43,402 bases of DNA, taken from a virus. A program made the position numbers and the translations under genes. Shown piece after piece: positions 16,390 to 22,214 of the stretch. Position 1 is the first letter of the stretch. Every line of letters begins with the position of its first letter. The notes below the pieces were generated by a model, which ran no database searches, had not been told where the DNA came from, and worked only from the letters and a program-made list of their open reading frames with translations. The stretch lies in IMG/VR virus record IMGVR_UViG_3300022200_000101, positions 1 through 43,402 of that record, one strand, 5' to 3'.

Positions 16390-17124
16390 TGAGTTATCCT
16401 CGTTAGTGTTTAATTCTTCTGTGACATTTACGTCATCAGTATGATTGTATCGCGTTTCTTCGGAGTGTGCAAAATTTAACGTTTGCATGAACTGCTTAAA
16501 CTTATCAAACAATCCTTGTTCCTCGTTAGCTTCGATAAACGCATCCAAGTTTACAATGATTTCGGTTGCATCAGCATTGAAGTTGATGAACGTGTCTTTA
16601 CCACCTGCAGGCGCTTCTGATTCGTGCAATAGGGCGAGGTGATCATATTTTTGATTGGTAGCAATAGCAAAATATTTCGCACCAGAGTTATTAACACCCT
16701 CGGTCATTTCACGGCCACTGAATAATCCAGTAGATACGCCAATAGGCTTTTTGCTCGCCAACTGGTTGTAATACCACTCACCGTTATTCTGCGCCTTCAG
16801 AACTGACTTCTTAATTTTTGCATCGACATAGTGAACGCCATTAACATGGTAATTCTTTTCAACACTGCCACCAGAGAAATGATTAACCAGTGCTTCACCT
16901 TCTGACGCGCTAATAAACTCACCTGCATCGTTCTTAGGATGACCTAAAGTCATAACACGACCGTTGATACTAGGCATACCCTTCGCGTTGTCCTCGGCTC
17001 GATACAGTAAGCCGTTCATGACAGCACCGTCCACAGTCACAGGAATTTTCTTCAAGTGGAAGAACTCCTTTGATTCTGAGATCTGGCTCTTGCCAACATT
17101 TGTGATCAATCTAATTTTTTGCAT
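15976..17124 (-). CDS. Capsid maturation protease fused to scaffold (DUF2213)
   Basis: A 382-residue protein. Residues about 20-185 match DUF2213 capsid proteases: the Met-Asn-Gly-Leu-Leu-Tyr-Arg start, Thr-Leu-Gly-His-Pro block (candidate His), Gly-Val-Ser-Thr-Gly block (candidate Ser) and Asp-His-Leu-Ala-Leu-Leu block. Residues about 245-382 form a helical, charged, Lys/Glu-rich scaffold-like region. In this fold the protease processes the scaffold and itself inside the procapsid. The start has a strong site (GGAGG, six-base gap) and a TATAAT -10 upstream. A second in-frame start at 16389 could make the scaffold alone. Confidence 0.8.
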   Translation of the reverse strand: MQKIRLITNVGKSQISESKEFFHLKKIPVTVDGAVMNGLLYRAEDNAKGMPSINGRVMTLGHPKNDAGEFISASEGEALVNHFSGGSVEKNYHVNGVHYVDAKIKKSVLKAQNNGEWYYNQLASKKPIGVSTGLFSGREMTEGVNNSGAKYFAIATNQKYDHLALLHESEAPAGGKDTFINFNADATEIIVNLDAFIEANEEQGLFDKFKQFMQTLNFAHSEETRYNHTDDVNVTEELNTNEDNSMHQKLIALLAAKGFTANADMTVDQLTAELEKALDTNSANKGDEVPAWAKDLAANMADMKKEMSDMKKKEMTAEEEAKAKKAKALAGNSKIAALGFDEASLLAMNSATLDNLYAKNVGTITGNAFAGAGESKTEDEVF

Positions 17125-17149
17125 TGCGCCCTCCAGAGTTAATAATCTG

Positions 17150-17155
17150 ATTATA
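17150..17155 (-). promoter_or_regulatory. Promoter -10 for capsid unit
   Basis: A perfect TATAAT lies on the minus strand 26 bases before the protease start. The -35 candidate (TTGTAC, 18-base spacer) matches only in the first three positions. It is the likely late promoter of the protease, decoration and capsid genes. Confidence 0.5.
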
Positions 17156-17710
17156 CCGCCAAACGCTGATTTAGTACAAAATTTAGTTCAGGGGTGAAAC
17201 TGGATTCAATTGGGAAAAAGTTGCCCTAAGCTCAAAGCTAGTGGTGGCAAGGGTTTCAGGCGATTTGCTAAATGTTGTGGATTCTCGCAGGGAATGTTAA
17301 TTTTCTGGTAACTTATTATAAGTAATAAAGAATTTAGTATATATATGTATTAATGGGGTAATTATTACTAATTCTTTATATTTATTAATTCTACTAAATT
17401 ATTTTGTAGTTAGATTTTTATCTTTGGATAGGTATTTAGTCTACTAGACCGTATTTTTGCCCTAAACAGAGATTGAAACGCATTAAAACATCATTCAATC
17501 AATAACTTGCAAGCCTTTTGGTTTTCCTTAAATTTTCCCTGTAAAATCCAGTTTTCCATAAATACTCGTAAGTACATGTTTATTAACCGGAATAGCCAAG
17601 GCATTTAAAATCCAGTGATTTTTACGCCTGTTTGAATTTGCCATAATTTAATGTTTATTTTGTTTGAATTGTCGCTAATTACAGCAGATTGATAATAATT
17701 GCGGAAGTTG
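17156..17710. other. Non-coding AT-rich gap
   Basis: No credible gene on either strand. It holds an imperfect 14-bp inverted repeat at 17325-17379 and an 11-base direct repeat (TAAAATCCAGT) at 17542-17552 and 17606-17616. It also has scattered TTTTCCCT/GGGAAA words like those in the other large gap (33.5-34.3 kb). This could be a replication or packaging control region. Nothing else is recognised. Confidence 0.5.
17325..17379. repeat. Inverted repeat in non-coding gap
   Basis: ATAAAGAATT (17325-17334) is the exact reverse complement of 17370-17379. After a one-base bulge, AGTA (17336-17339) pairs with TACT (17366-17369). The loop is AT-rich and contains GGGGTAA. There is no T run, so it is not a standard terminator. 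It could be a protein-binding dyad or origin stem. Confidence 0.6.
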
Positions 17711-17739
17711 TTGCGCTTTGGCTGGTTAGTTAGTATTAT
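17711..17739 (+). promoter_or_regulatory. Promoter for leader RNA and gene at 17877
   Basis: TTGCGC at 17711-17716, a 17-base spacer, and TATTAT at 17734-17739. The predicted start near 17746 lies just upstream of the folded leader at 17757-17843. Confidence 0.45.
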
Positions 17740-17745
17740 TTGTCT

Positions 17746-17876
17746 CGTTCGGATGTGTGGCGCATATGAACAAAGCAAACCTTAAAACGAAAGAATTTGA
17801 CTATGAGCGAAAAGGACAGGAGGAACTTTCACCTCCGCGCCACCCTTAGTAGCTCGCCCAAATTAGGTAAATCACA
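17746..17876 (+). ncRNA. Folded 5' leader RNA with likely pseudoknot
   Basis: A 7-bp stem (GTGGCGC 17757-17763 with GCGCCAC 17837-17843) closes directly onto a 5-bp hairpin (GGAGG 17819-17823 with CCTCC 17832-17836), so the helices can stack coaxially. The 8-base hairpin loop contains CTTTC (17826-17830), complementary to GAAAG at 17789-17793 in the A-rich strand, giving a pseudoknot. The hairpin also masks an AGGAGG word. Position between promoter and the 17877 gene suggests a cis-regulatory RNA or riboswitch-like leader. A 27-codon frame inside (17766-17849) is considered incidental. Confidence 0.6.
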
Positions 17877-18551
17877 ATGCAAGAATTCAAAAAAGAAGAA
17901 CCTCAGTCAACAATAAGCGCTCACGCAATTGCTTTATTGATTGGCAAAAACAATCATCAAGAAATAAATTCTATCGCAACAAGGTTATACTGCGCAGGAA
18001 TAATATCATCAGATCCAAACGCTAAAGAGTTAGGAAGGTGTAACCTAACAAGGGTTGATTCTATCATTCTTGTTGCACAGGCTTTTCCTTCTTCAACAGT
18101 AGTTATTGTTAATTATTGGGATGAAATAAAAGACAGTGTGGAACCGTTAATCTCATACAGAGAGCTTGACCAGCGATTGAGAGCTATTGAACTCAGCAGA
18201 AATATTGACGACCATTTTTCAAACTCTAGATTTAAGGATGAGGCAGATGAAGTTATCGCTTGTCGAGGAAATCGATATGGCTACAGTGGAAATCAACTTC
18301 AAACAACCGAGGCTATACTAGCAAGAAGCCGATATTTTAATGGGCTAAGTCCTGATAATATGGAATCTAAATCAGCCAGTGGAATCAAGGGTATTGCATC
18401 AACAGCCGCTAGTTATTGGCGCGTTGTACTTGCTCCTGATGGGTGGAGTCGTGGAACCGAAAGAATTGACTACGGATATTTTGACACGCTAACAAAGGCC
18501 GTTGATTTTCTGATAGATCAAGAAATTAAACACGGATTACGTACACAATAA
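17877..18551 (+). CDS. Unknown protein, possible DNA-binding regulator
   Basis: A 224-residue protein preceded by a folded leader RNA. Its N-terminal half (ISAHAIALLIGKNNHQEINS) could form a helix-turn-helix-like unit, loosely recalling phage Rha/antirepressor N-termini. The C-terminal half is rich in Arg, Asp and aromatic residues and has a conserved-looking AASYWRVVLAPDGWSRGT stretch. I do not recognise a family with confidence. The elaborate leader suggests its level is controlled. Confidence 0.55.
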   Translation: MQEFKKEEPQSTISAHAIALLIGKNNHQEINSIATRLYCAGIISSDPNAKELGRCNLTRVDSIILVAQAFPSSTVVIVNYWDEIKDSVEPLISYRELDQRLRAIELSRNIDDHFSNSRFKDEADEVIACRGNRYGYSGNQLQTTEAILARSRYFNGLSPDNMESKSASGIKGIASTAASYWRVVLAPDGWSRGTERIDYGYFDTLTKAVDFLIDQEIKHGLRTQ

Positions 18552-18558
18552 CCATTAA

Positions 18559-18582
18559 CGCCAGTTAACGCTGGCGCATTTT
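18559..18582 (+). terminator. Intercistronic hairpin, weak terminator
   Basis: A 6-bp stem (CGCCAG / CTGGCG, loop TTAACG) followed by CATTTT, eight bases after the 17877 gene and just before the ribosome site (AAGGAG) of the next gene. It is probably an attenuator that lowers transcription into 18595. Confidence 0.5.
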
Positions 18583-18594
18583 AAGGAGAAACGC

Positions 18595-19056
18595 ATGAGT
18601 GATATTAATTGGGATGAAGCGCCAGAGTGGGCTAGTTGTGCAGTGAAGCACAAAATAACTGGGATAGTTCAGTTTGCGAATAAAACAAACAACGGATATT
18701 TTAGGGTGGACTCTTATGGTTCCCAGTTTATTATGGGAGATAACGCATGGAGTGTTATTGAAAACAGACCGTTCAATGAGGATGCTGTGCTAACAAGTGT
18801 TAAAGATATTTTTAGATCAATCCAAAACGCCACCAATAACAAATACGAACGAGAATTAACGGATCGATATTCAAATACATGTCACGTTGATGTGTACGAT
18901 GTTTTATTGGCATTTAAAGTAACTTGTCCAGCCATACAGCACGCGATCAAGAAATTACTATGCACTGGTATTCGCGGCCATAAAGATTCGGCACAGGACT
19001 TGTTAGAGGCTAAAGAATCAATCACACGCGCTATCGAATTAGCCACAAAAAGCTAA
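18595..19056 (+). CDS. Phage hypothetical protein with recurring C-terminal module
   Basis: A 153-residue protein. The N-terminus (WDEAPEWASCAVKHKITG) and the C-terminal block (residues about 98-145: HVDVYDVLLAF, CPAIQHAIKKLLCTGIRGHKD, ITRAIEL) resemble modules I know from many phage hypothetical proteins, where the C-terminal helical piece is attached to varied N-termini. No function is established for it to my knowledge. Strong AAGGAG ribosome site. It is followed by a double-hairpin terminator. Confidence 0.65.
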   Translation: MSDINWDEAPEWASCAVKHKITGIVQFANKTNNGYFRVDSYGSQFIMGDNAWSVIENRPFNEDAVLTSVKDIFRSIQNATNNKYERELTDRYSNTCHVDVYDVLLAFKVTCPAIQHAIKKLLCTGIRGHKDSAQDLLEAKESITRAIELATKS

Positions 19057-19060
19057 ATAA

Positions 19061-19116
19061 CCGATATTAGCCGAAATTGGCTAAGGTGTATCGGCTTACA
19101 CTTTAGCCGCATTTTT
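19061..19116 (+). terminator. Terminator with competing antiterminator hairpin
   Basis: Terminator: GGCTAAGGTGTA (19079-19090) pairs with TACACTTTAGCC (19097-19108) in a 12-bp stem with one G-U, followed by GCATTTTT. Competing hairpin: TTAGCC (19067-19072) with GGCTAA (19079-19084), capped outside by CCGATA (19061-19066) with TATCGG (19089-19094). Both use 19079-19094, so only one can form. This is attenuator architecture between 18595-19056 and 19162. Confidence 0.65.
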
Positions 19117-19161
19117 AACGATATAAATTAATAAAGTAACTGATGTTACACTGGGGTAATT

Positions 19162-19422
19162 ATGAATGACAAAATACTTTTCGATATATTCACAAAAAAT
19201 AATGGCGATAAGTTCGCGCTATACAATGAAATAAAGGGTCTAATACAAAGCGAGATAATTAATGCTAGAGGTGTTGAAAATGCAAAGTTTTATGAAACGC
19301 TGATAAGGTTGTCAAATAGCGAAAACAATGCAGGATGGGAGGATCGCCACAGCAATAGAATAAAAATAATAAATGATAACATGTCTGCAATAGCTGATGA
19401 CTACGATAGCTTTCTTCCGTAG
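19162..19422 (+). CDS. Hypothetical protein, 86 residues
   Basis: A small soluble, helical, Asn/Asp-rich acidic protein with a GGGG ribosome site five bases before the ATG. It has its own terminator downstream. It could be read by read-through of the attenuator or from a local promoter. No family recognised. Confidence 0.6.
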   Translation: MNDKILFDIFTKNNGDKFALYNEIKGLIQSEIINARGVENAKFYETLIRLSNSENNAGWEDRHSNRIKIINDNMSAIADDYDSFLP

Positions 19423-19450
19423 CAACCTGTAATCATAACTTACAACTTCA

Positions 19451-19473
19451 AGCCCATTAATTTGGGCTTTTTA
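19451..19473 (+). terminator. Terminator of plus-strand gene at 19162
   Basis: A 6-bp stem (AGCCCA / TGGGCT) with loop TTAATT and TTTTTAA after it on the plus strand, 29 bases past the stop. Confidence 0.85.
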
Positions 19474-19492
19474 ATACCTAAAATTAAGACAA

Positions 19493-19513
19493 TAAAAAAC
19501 CCTCATATGAGGG
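19493..19513 (-). terminator. Terminator of the tRNA/structured RNA transcript
   Basis: On the minus strand the self-complementary CCCTCATATGAGGG is followed by TTTTTTATTG. It faces the terminator at 19451 and ends the minus-strand RNA unit that begins near 20175. Confidence 0.9.
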
Positions 19514-19665
19514 AACTTGTTACCGAATCGACACGATGGCTAATCGTCATGAAGGCCAAATCAATACCTTTGTCTGCAACATTTCGTCAGGGTCTAAGCA
19601 GGAGATTTTTGCTATTATAGATGACCTTTTCGCCTCTGCCCATGTTGCGCGGGGATGGAGTAATT
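19514..19665 (-). ncRNA. Structured RNA, 3' segment after the tRNAs
   Basis: A 150-base stretch between tRNA-Ser and the terminator with no gene. GCAACAT at 19576-19582 pairs with ATGTTGC at 19642-19648. Inside, GCAGGAG (19598-19604) can pair with CTCTGC (19634-19639) with one bulge. GGTC (19591-19594) can pair with GACC (19623-19626), crossing the previous helix as a pseudoknot. The pairing is less extensive than in the 5' segment. It is likely part of one larger RNA that includes the tRNAs. Confidence 0.5.
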
Positions 19666-19752
19666 TGGCGGAAATAATAGGACTCGAACCTATAAGCCGA
19701 TTTCTCGACGACGAGTTAGCAACCCGCTGCAATACCATTATGCGATACTTCC
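19666..19752 (-). tRNA. tRNA-Ser (anticodon GCU)
   Basis: All parts are present: a 7-bp acceptor stem (GGAAGTA / TATTTCC), D-arm (GCA / TGC), anticodon stem with loop TTGCTAA (anticodon GCT), a long variable arm of five pairs with a GAAA tetraloop, a TTCGAGT T-loop with a 5-bp stem, and an encoded CCA end at 19668-19666. The long variable arm confirms a class II (Ser) tRNA. It reads AGC/AGU codons and lies six bases downstream of tRNA-Arg. Confidence 0.96.
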
Positions 19753-19758
19753 TGAATT

Positions 19759-19835
19759 TGGCACTCCACACAGGACTCGAACCTGTAACCTAGGCGGTAG
19801 AAACACCTTGCGCTATCCAATTGCGCCAGTGAAGT
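19759..19835 (-). tRNA. tRNA-Arg (anticodon UCU)
   Basis: A 77-base cloverleaf: acceptor ACTTCAC / GTGGAGT with one G-U, D-stem GCGC / GCGC, anticodon stem AGGTG / CGCCT with loop TTTCTAC (anticodon TCT), a short variable loop, T-stem ACAGG / CCTGT with TTCGAGT loop, and encoded CCA. It reads AGA codons (and AGG by wobble if modified). AT-rich phages often bring tRNAs for AGA. Confidence 0.96.
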
Positions 19836-20175
19836 TAAGTTTGCATCATTCACGCTTAACAACGTTAAATTAGCTTGCTAGTCATAGCCTCGTAGCTGGC
19901 AGATAAATCACCTCCTTAACGGATTAGACTTAATGTGATAGCAGGTTAACACAGCGTTGGATGTAAAAATTGGTTATCACCACCGTCACACTTTTGAATA
20001 ACCTTCCCTGCTATCACATTGTTAAAGTGTCTTCGTCATTCTAGATTGCGTCGCCTAATGTCTGCCTGAATATCCTAGAAAACACTTTAAAAATATCCAC
20101 TCGTAACGTGAGTGAGTCGGTTTTCGTAGTGTTGTCTCACTTTGTGACAGTCGCTTACTTGTTTCAAGTAGCTTA
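19836..20175 (-). ncRNA. Large structured RNA, 5' segment (GOLLD/ROOL-like candidate)
   Basis: About 340 bases with no credible gene and at least six helices. A 14-bp perfect stem joins 20007-20020 with 19932-19945, enclosing GGTTAT/ATAACC (19972-19977 with 19998-20003). A 9-bp stem joins 20082-20090 with 20022-20030, enclosing TTCTAG/CTAGAA (20075-20080 with 20039-20044). Hairpins lie at 20098-20114, 20133-20149 and 20153-20172. It also holds TAAGGAGGTGAT (19907-19918), a perfect complement of the last 12 bases of bacterial 16S rRNA, without a start codon at working distance. It precedes two tRNAs on one probable transcript. Confidence 0.75.
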
Positions 20176-20181
20176 AAACAA

Positions 20182-20210
20182 ACAATATAACAATTACTTT
20201 TTACTGTCAA
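20182..20210 (-). promoter_or_regulatory. Promoter of the structured RNA/tRNA unit
   Basis: On the minus strand, a perfect TTGACA at 20205-20210 overlaps the last codons of Rz1. -10 candidates are TATTGT (17-base spacer, 20182-20187) and TATATT (15-base spacer, 20184-20189). The expected start is near 20175. No GTCAA mirror box is present, unlike the early elements. Confidence 0.6.
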
Positions 20211-20472
20211 CACCAAATGATTTATTAACAGCATCATACCAAAGTAACCAGCTATTCACTGCCTGCTGACACTCAATGTATTGAGTGTGCGATTTAACTA
20301 ATTCAGCTAATACAAGTGACTTGTTAATCTTATCTAGCGGTGTTAATTCACCGCATACATGATTACTTGGCTTTTGCGGTAACTGCCTTTGTGCGTCTAA
20401 CTGATTGATTGTAGATGCGCACCCAGTCGTCATCAATAGCATTGCAATCAGTATCACGGTATTTCGTAACAT
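20194..20472 (-). CDS. Rz1: Rz1-like outer membrane spanin lipoprotein
   Basis: A 92-residue protein beginning MLRNTVILIAMLLMTTGCAS: a lipoprotein signal peptide with the lipobox Met-Thr-Thr-Gly-Cys (lipidated Cys 18). The start at 20472 has a GAGGTG ribosome site. The gene begins inside the Rz gene in another frame and runs past its end, the typical Rz/Rz1 overlap. With Rz it bridges the periplasm and fuses the membranes in the last lysis step of Gram-negative hosts. At 92 residues it is longer than lambda Rz1 (60) and lacks its Pro-rich middle. Confidence 0.8.
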   Translation of the reverse strand: MLRNTVILIAMLLMTTGCASTINQLDAQRQLPQKPSNHVCGELTPLDKINKSLVLAELVKSHTQYIECQQAVNSWLLWYDAVNKSFGVDSKK

Positions 20473-20746
20473 ATTTAAGCACCTCTTTTTCGACCTCAAC
20501 CGTTTGAGTTTTAATCACTTCAACGACTTCGGCCTGTTTATTTTGGTTAGCAATTATGTCAGCTTGCAAGTCTGCATTTTTAACGTTGACTGCGATCAAC
20601 GCCTCACTGGTTGAGGCGTTTAACTTTGCTATTGCATCATTCCATTCAGATTGCACTTTGGTCGAGCCGTAGTCATACGATAGCCAGCCATAAATAACTA
20701 AGCCCGCAATGATGCCGACAACCTTAATCGTTGCTAGGTTTATCAT
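20363..20746 (-). CDS. Rz: Rz-like inner membrane spanin
   Basis: A 127-residue protein with an N-terminal membrane helix (about residues 6-24), then a long charged coiled-coil domain (about 30-95), as in Rz-type spanins. The start at 20746 has a GAGG site six bases upstream and lies inside the end of the holin-like gene. An earlier ATG at 20797 would lie deeper in that gene. It works together with the overlapping Rz1 lipoprotein. Confidence 0.8.
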   Translation of the reverse strand: MINLATIKVVGIIAGLVIYGWLSYDYGSTKVQSEWNDAIAKLNASTSEALIAVNVKNADLQADIIANQNKQAEVVEVIKTQTVEVEKEVLKYVTKYRDTDCNAIDDDWVRIYNQSVRRTKAVTAKAK

Positions 20747-20957
20747 TGTTAGCCTCGTATTTGGATTGCACTGCTTTAGCAAATGCACTTGAGCCAATTA
20801 ATCCAGTTCCAATTGTTATCGCCATTCCAGCATCAGGTAATGACATAAACATAGCAATGCAGCCAGCCAATGAAACAACGGTACCTATAATCATCGACAT
20901 CATGAACCCTAATCGCATCATTGACCGCTTGCCGTTACAGTTATTTAGAAAGCTCAT
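20724..20957 (-). CDS. Holin-like membrane protein
   Basis: A 77-residue protein with two hydrophobic helices (about residues 13-38 and 43-60) separated by a short turn (SLPDAGM) and a charged C-terminal tail. This size and plan fit class II/III holins. The position between endolysin and Rz strengthens the call. The ATG overlaps the stop of the small gene upstream (ATGA). Confidence 0.65.
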   Translation of the reverse strand: MSFLNNCNGKRSMMRLGFMMSMIIGTVVSLAGCIAMFMSLPDAGMAITIGTGLIGSSAFAKAVQSKYEANNDKPSND

Positions 20958-21028
20958 AGCACACGACCCAAGGCGATTAATTGTTGGTAAGCGTCTTTAT
21001 GTGTCAGCATTAATAATTTTAATAGCAT
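20954..21028 (-). CDS. 24-residue protein in lysis cassette
   Basis: MLLKLLMLTHKDAYQQLIAL then GRVL. The ATG has an AAGGAG site five bases away, formed by the end of the endolysin gene, and the stop overlaps the holin-like start. It could be a leader peptide that couples translation from endolysin to holin, or a small amphipathic helix protein in its own right. Confidence 0.5.
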   Translation of the reverse strand: MLLKLLMLTHKDAYQQLIALGRVL

Positions 21029-21029
21029 G

Positions 21030-21473
21030 TTAACTCCTTATTACGTATCGAATATAATCAGCCATGTATGCCGATGGTGACGCCTTGCCAGTTCGGTTCC
21101 AGTATGATTTACAGTAACTGGCCATCGCATCAATACCAGTTGGTAGCGGGTTAACGTCCATTAATAGATAGCACCTGGCGACAAATACCGAGTAATCCTC
21201 GTTAGTTGCTAACTGGCTAACATCGCGTGTAAATCCGCATTTGTTAGCTAACCTAGTGACTGAGTCGCAATTATCCCAGATTGAATCATGGGTATCTGGT
21301 TCAATTTGAAATACGCTCAACGCTGGCCCATTAATCTGTTTACGATATTTACCGCCCATTGACTCATGAGCCGCTATCATTAGCAATACAGTATTAGCCG
21401 CATCAGAATAGCGATTCATTTTAATCAGCGTTCGTTTGATTGCATCGTCAATCACCCGCATATCTTCGGTCAT
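21030..21473 (-). CDS. Endolysin, lysozyme/transglycosylase-like
   Basis: A 147-residue protein with a lysozyme-like arrangement: Ala-Ala-His-Glu-Ser (candidate catalytic Glu 37), then Gly-Pro-Ala-Leu-Ser-Val-Phe-Gln-Ile-Glu-Pro, the Gly-x-x-Gln-type substrate cleft pattern of transglycosylases. A helical C-terminus (YCKSYWNRTG) follows. No signal peptide, so export would depend on a holin, in line with the next gene. It degrades peptidoglycan glycan strands. The exact family is uncertain. Confidence 0.7.
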   Translation of the reverse strand: MTEDMRVIDDAIKRTLIKMNRYSDAANTVLLMIAAHESMGGKYRKQINGPALSVFQIEPDTHDSIWDNCDSVTRLANKCGFTRDVSQLATNEDYSVFVARCYLLMDVNPLPTGIDAMASYCKSYWNRTGKASPSAYMADYIRYVIRS

Positions 21474-21483
21474 ATTTCACCCA

Positions 21484-21507
21484 ATAAAAAGCACCCGTTA
21501 GAGTGCT
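21484..21507 (-). terminator. Terminator after MT-A70 gene
   Basis: Minus-strand stem AGCAC / GTGCT with an eight-base loop and TTTTTATT following, 17 bases after the methyltransferase stop. It separates that gene from the lysis cassette. Confidence 0.75.
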
Positions 21508-21524
21508 AGTTTATCACATGTTGA

Positions 21525-22064
21525 TTAAATCTCTATCGAGTCGGGCGCTTCATTGCCGAATACGTCCCAACCGTAACTTGCTTGGCGGGCGAACATTTCA
21601 AGGCGTGGAACATCGCCCATAAGCTCTATAATTTTATCCCTTGCTATATCAGGCTTTTTTGAATGCTTCATTATTGGTGCATCTATTACACTGTGAACGC
21701 CCATACCCACTCTTTTAGGCTTACCCTTTACACCCAAAAGGCATATTTCAGCATTTGACCTAGTCCATCCACCCATACCCCAAAACCAACTGTCTTTTAT
21801 CTTGTTCTTTTTGACCCATGTAAAGGCATTTGTTTTGTATTCAAAACCCCAAGCATCCATTAATGCTAGAGCTTCTTTTATCTTTGGAAATGTAGCCCAC
21901 ATAAATATTACACAGTTATCATCGCATACCGACTGCACATCGATTAACTCAAGCTCATTATTCGCTGTTGTTTTGTAATGCCTTTCAGCTCCGCCACGAT
22001 TTAAAGATTTGTCATCATATTGCCACGGTGGATCAGCATAGATTACTTGATATTTTTTACTCAT
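21525..22064 (-). CDS. MT-A70 family DNA adenine methyltransferase
   Basis: A 179-residue protein with the catalytic Asp-Pro-Pro-Trp (residues 11-14) in the MT-A70 context (YQVIYADPPWQYDD), a WATFP block and a downstream MKHSKKPD block, as in phage MT-A70 enzymes. These transfer a methyl group from S-adenosylmethionine to adenine N6 in DNA. A lone phage enzyme is likely to protect the genome from restriction. The ribosome site (GGAG) lies in the end of the upstream small gene. Confidence 0.88.
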   Translation of the reverse strand: MSKKYQVIYADPPWQYDDKSLNRGGAERHYKTTANNELELIDVQSVCDDNCVIFMWATFPKIKEALALMDAWGFEYKTNAFTWVKKNKIKDSWFWGMGGWTRSNAEICLLGVKGKPKRVGMGVHSVIDAPIMKHSKKPDIARDKIIELMGDVPRLEMFARQASYGWDVFGNEAPDSIEI

Positions 22065-22133
22065 CTATTTATCTCCAAATATCAAATCAAACTGCTCATC
22101 GAATTTTTGCTGTTGCTCTTGGGTCATGCTCAT
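22065..22133 (-). CDS. 22-residue protein before MT-A70 gene
   Basis: MSMTQEQQQKFDEQFDLIFG then DK, ending directly before the MT-A70 start and carrying that gene's ribosome site. A second ATG (22127) is possible. It is Gln-rich and helical. It may be a coupling leader; the function is unknown. Confidence 0.45.
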   Translation of the reverse strand: MSMTQEQQQKFDEQFDLIFGDK

Positions 22134-22156
22134 CTTAATTTATTTCCTATTTATTG

Positions 22157-22197
22157 TTGACACTGGTAATACTAATAACATATGATTCAGTTGTCAA
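22157..22197. promoter_or_regulatory. Recurring TTGAC-N31-GTCAA element (copy 2), divergent
   Basis: TTGACA at 22157-22162 with TATGAT 18 bases on (22181-22186) for the plus operon. On the minus strand, TTGACA at 22197-22192 with TAGTAT after 17 bases for the MT-A70 unit. Exactly 41 bases end to end. Contains ACTAAT at 15-20, as copies 4 and 5 do. Confidence 0.75.
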
Positions 22198-22214
22198 CAG
22201 GAAAGGAGTTTAAA

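Noticed and set aside
17766-17849. 27-codon frame inside the folded leader (MNKANLKTKEFDYERK...)
   Set aside because: No ribosome site before the ATG, and its codons are the strands of a paired RNA. A leader peptide is not excluded, but the RNA fold explains the sequence better.
19536-19793. 85-codon plus-strand open frame across the tRNA region
   Set aside because: It is the antisense of two tRNAs; its C-terminal GLEPVT-type ending is the usual false protein read from the T-arm. No ribosome site.
19907-19918. Fragment of a 16S rRNA gene on the plus strand
   Set aside because: Only the 12 terminal bases match; the flanks do not resemble the 16S end or the spacer, so a gene remnant is unlikely.
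22182-22214. Upstream start for the gene at 22215
   Set aside because: This ATG lies within the promoter element and before the strong AAAGGAG site, so 22215 is the better start.
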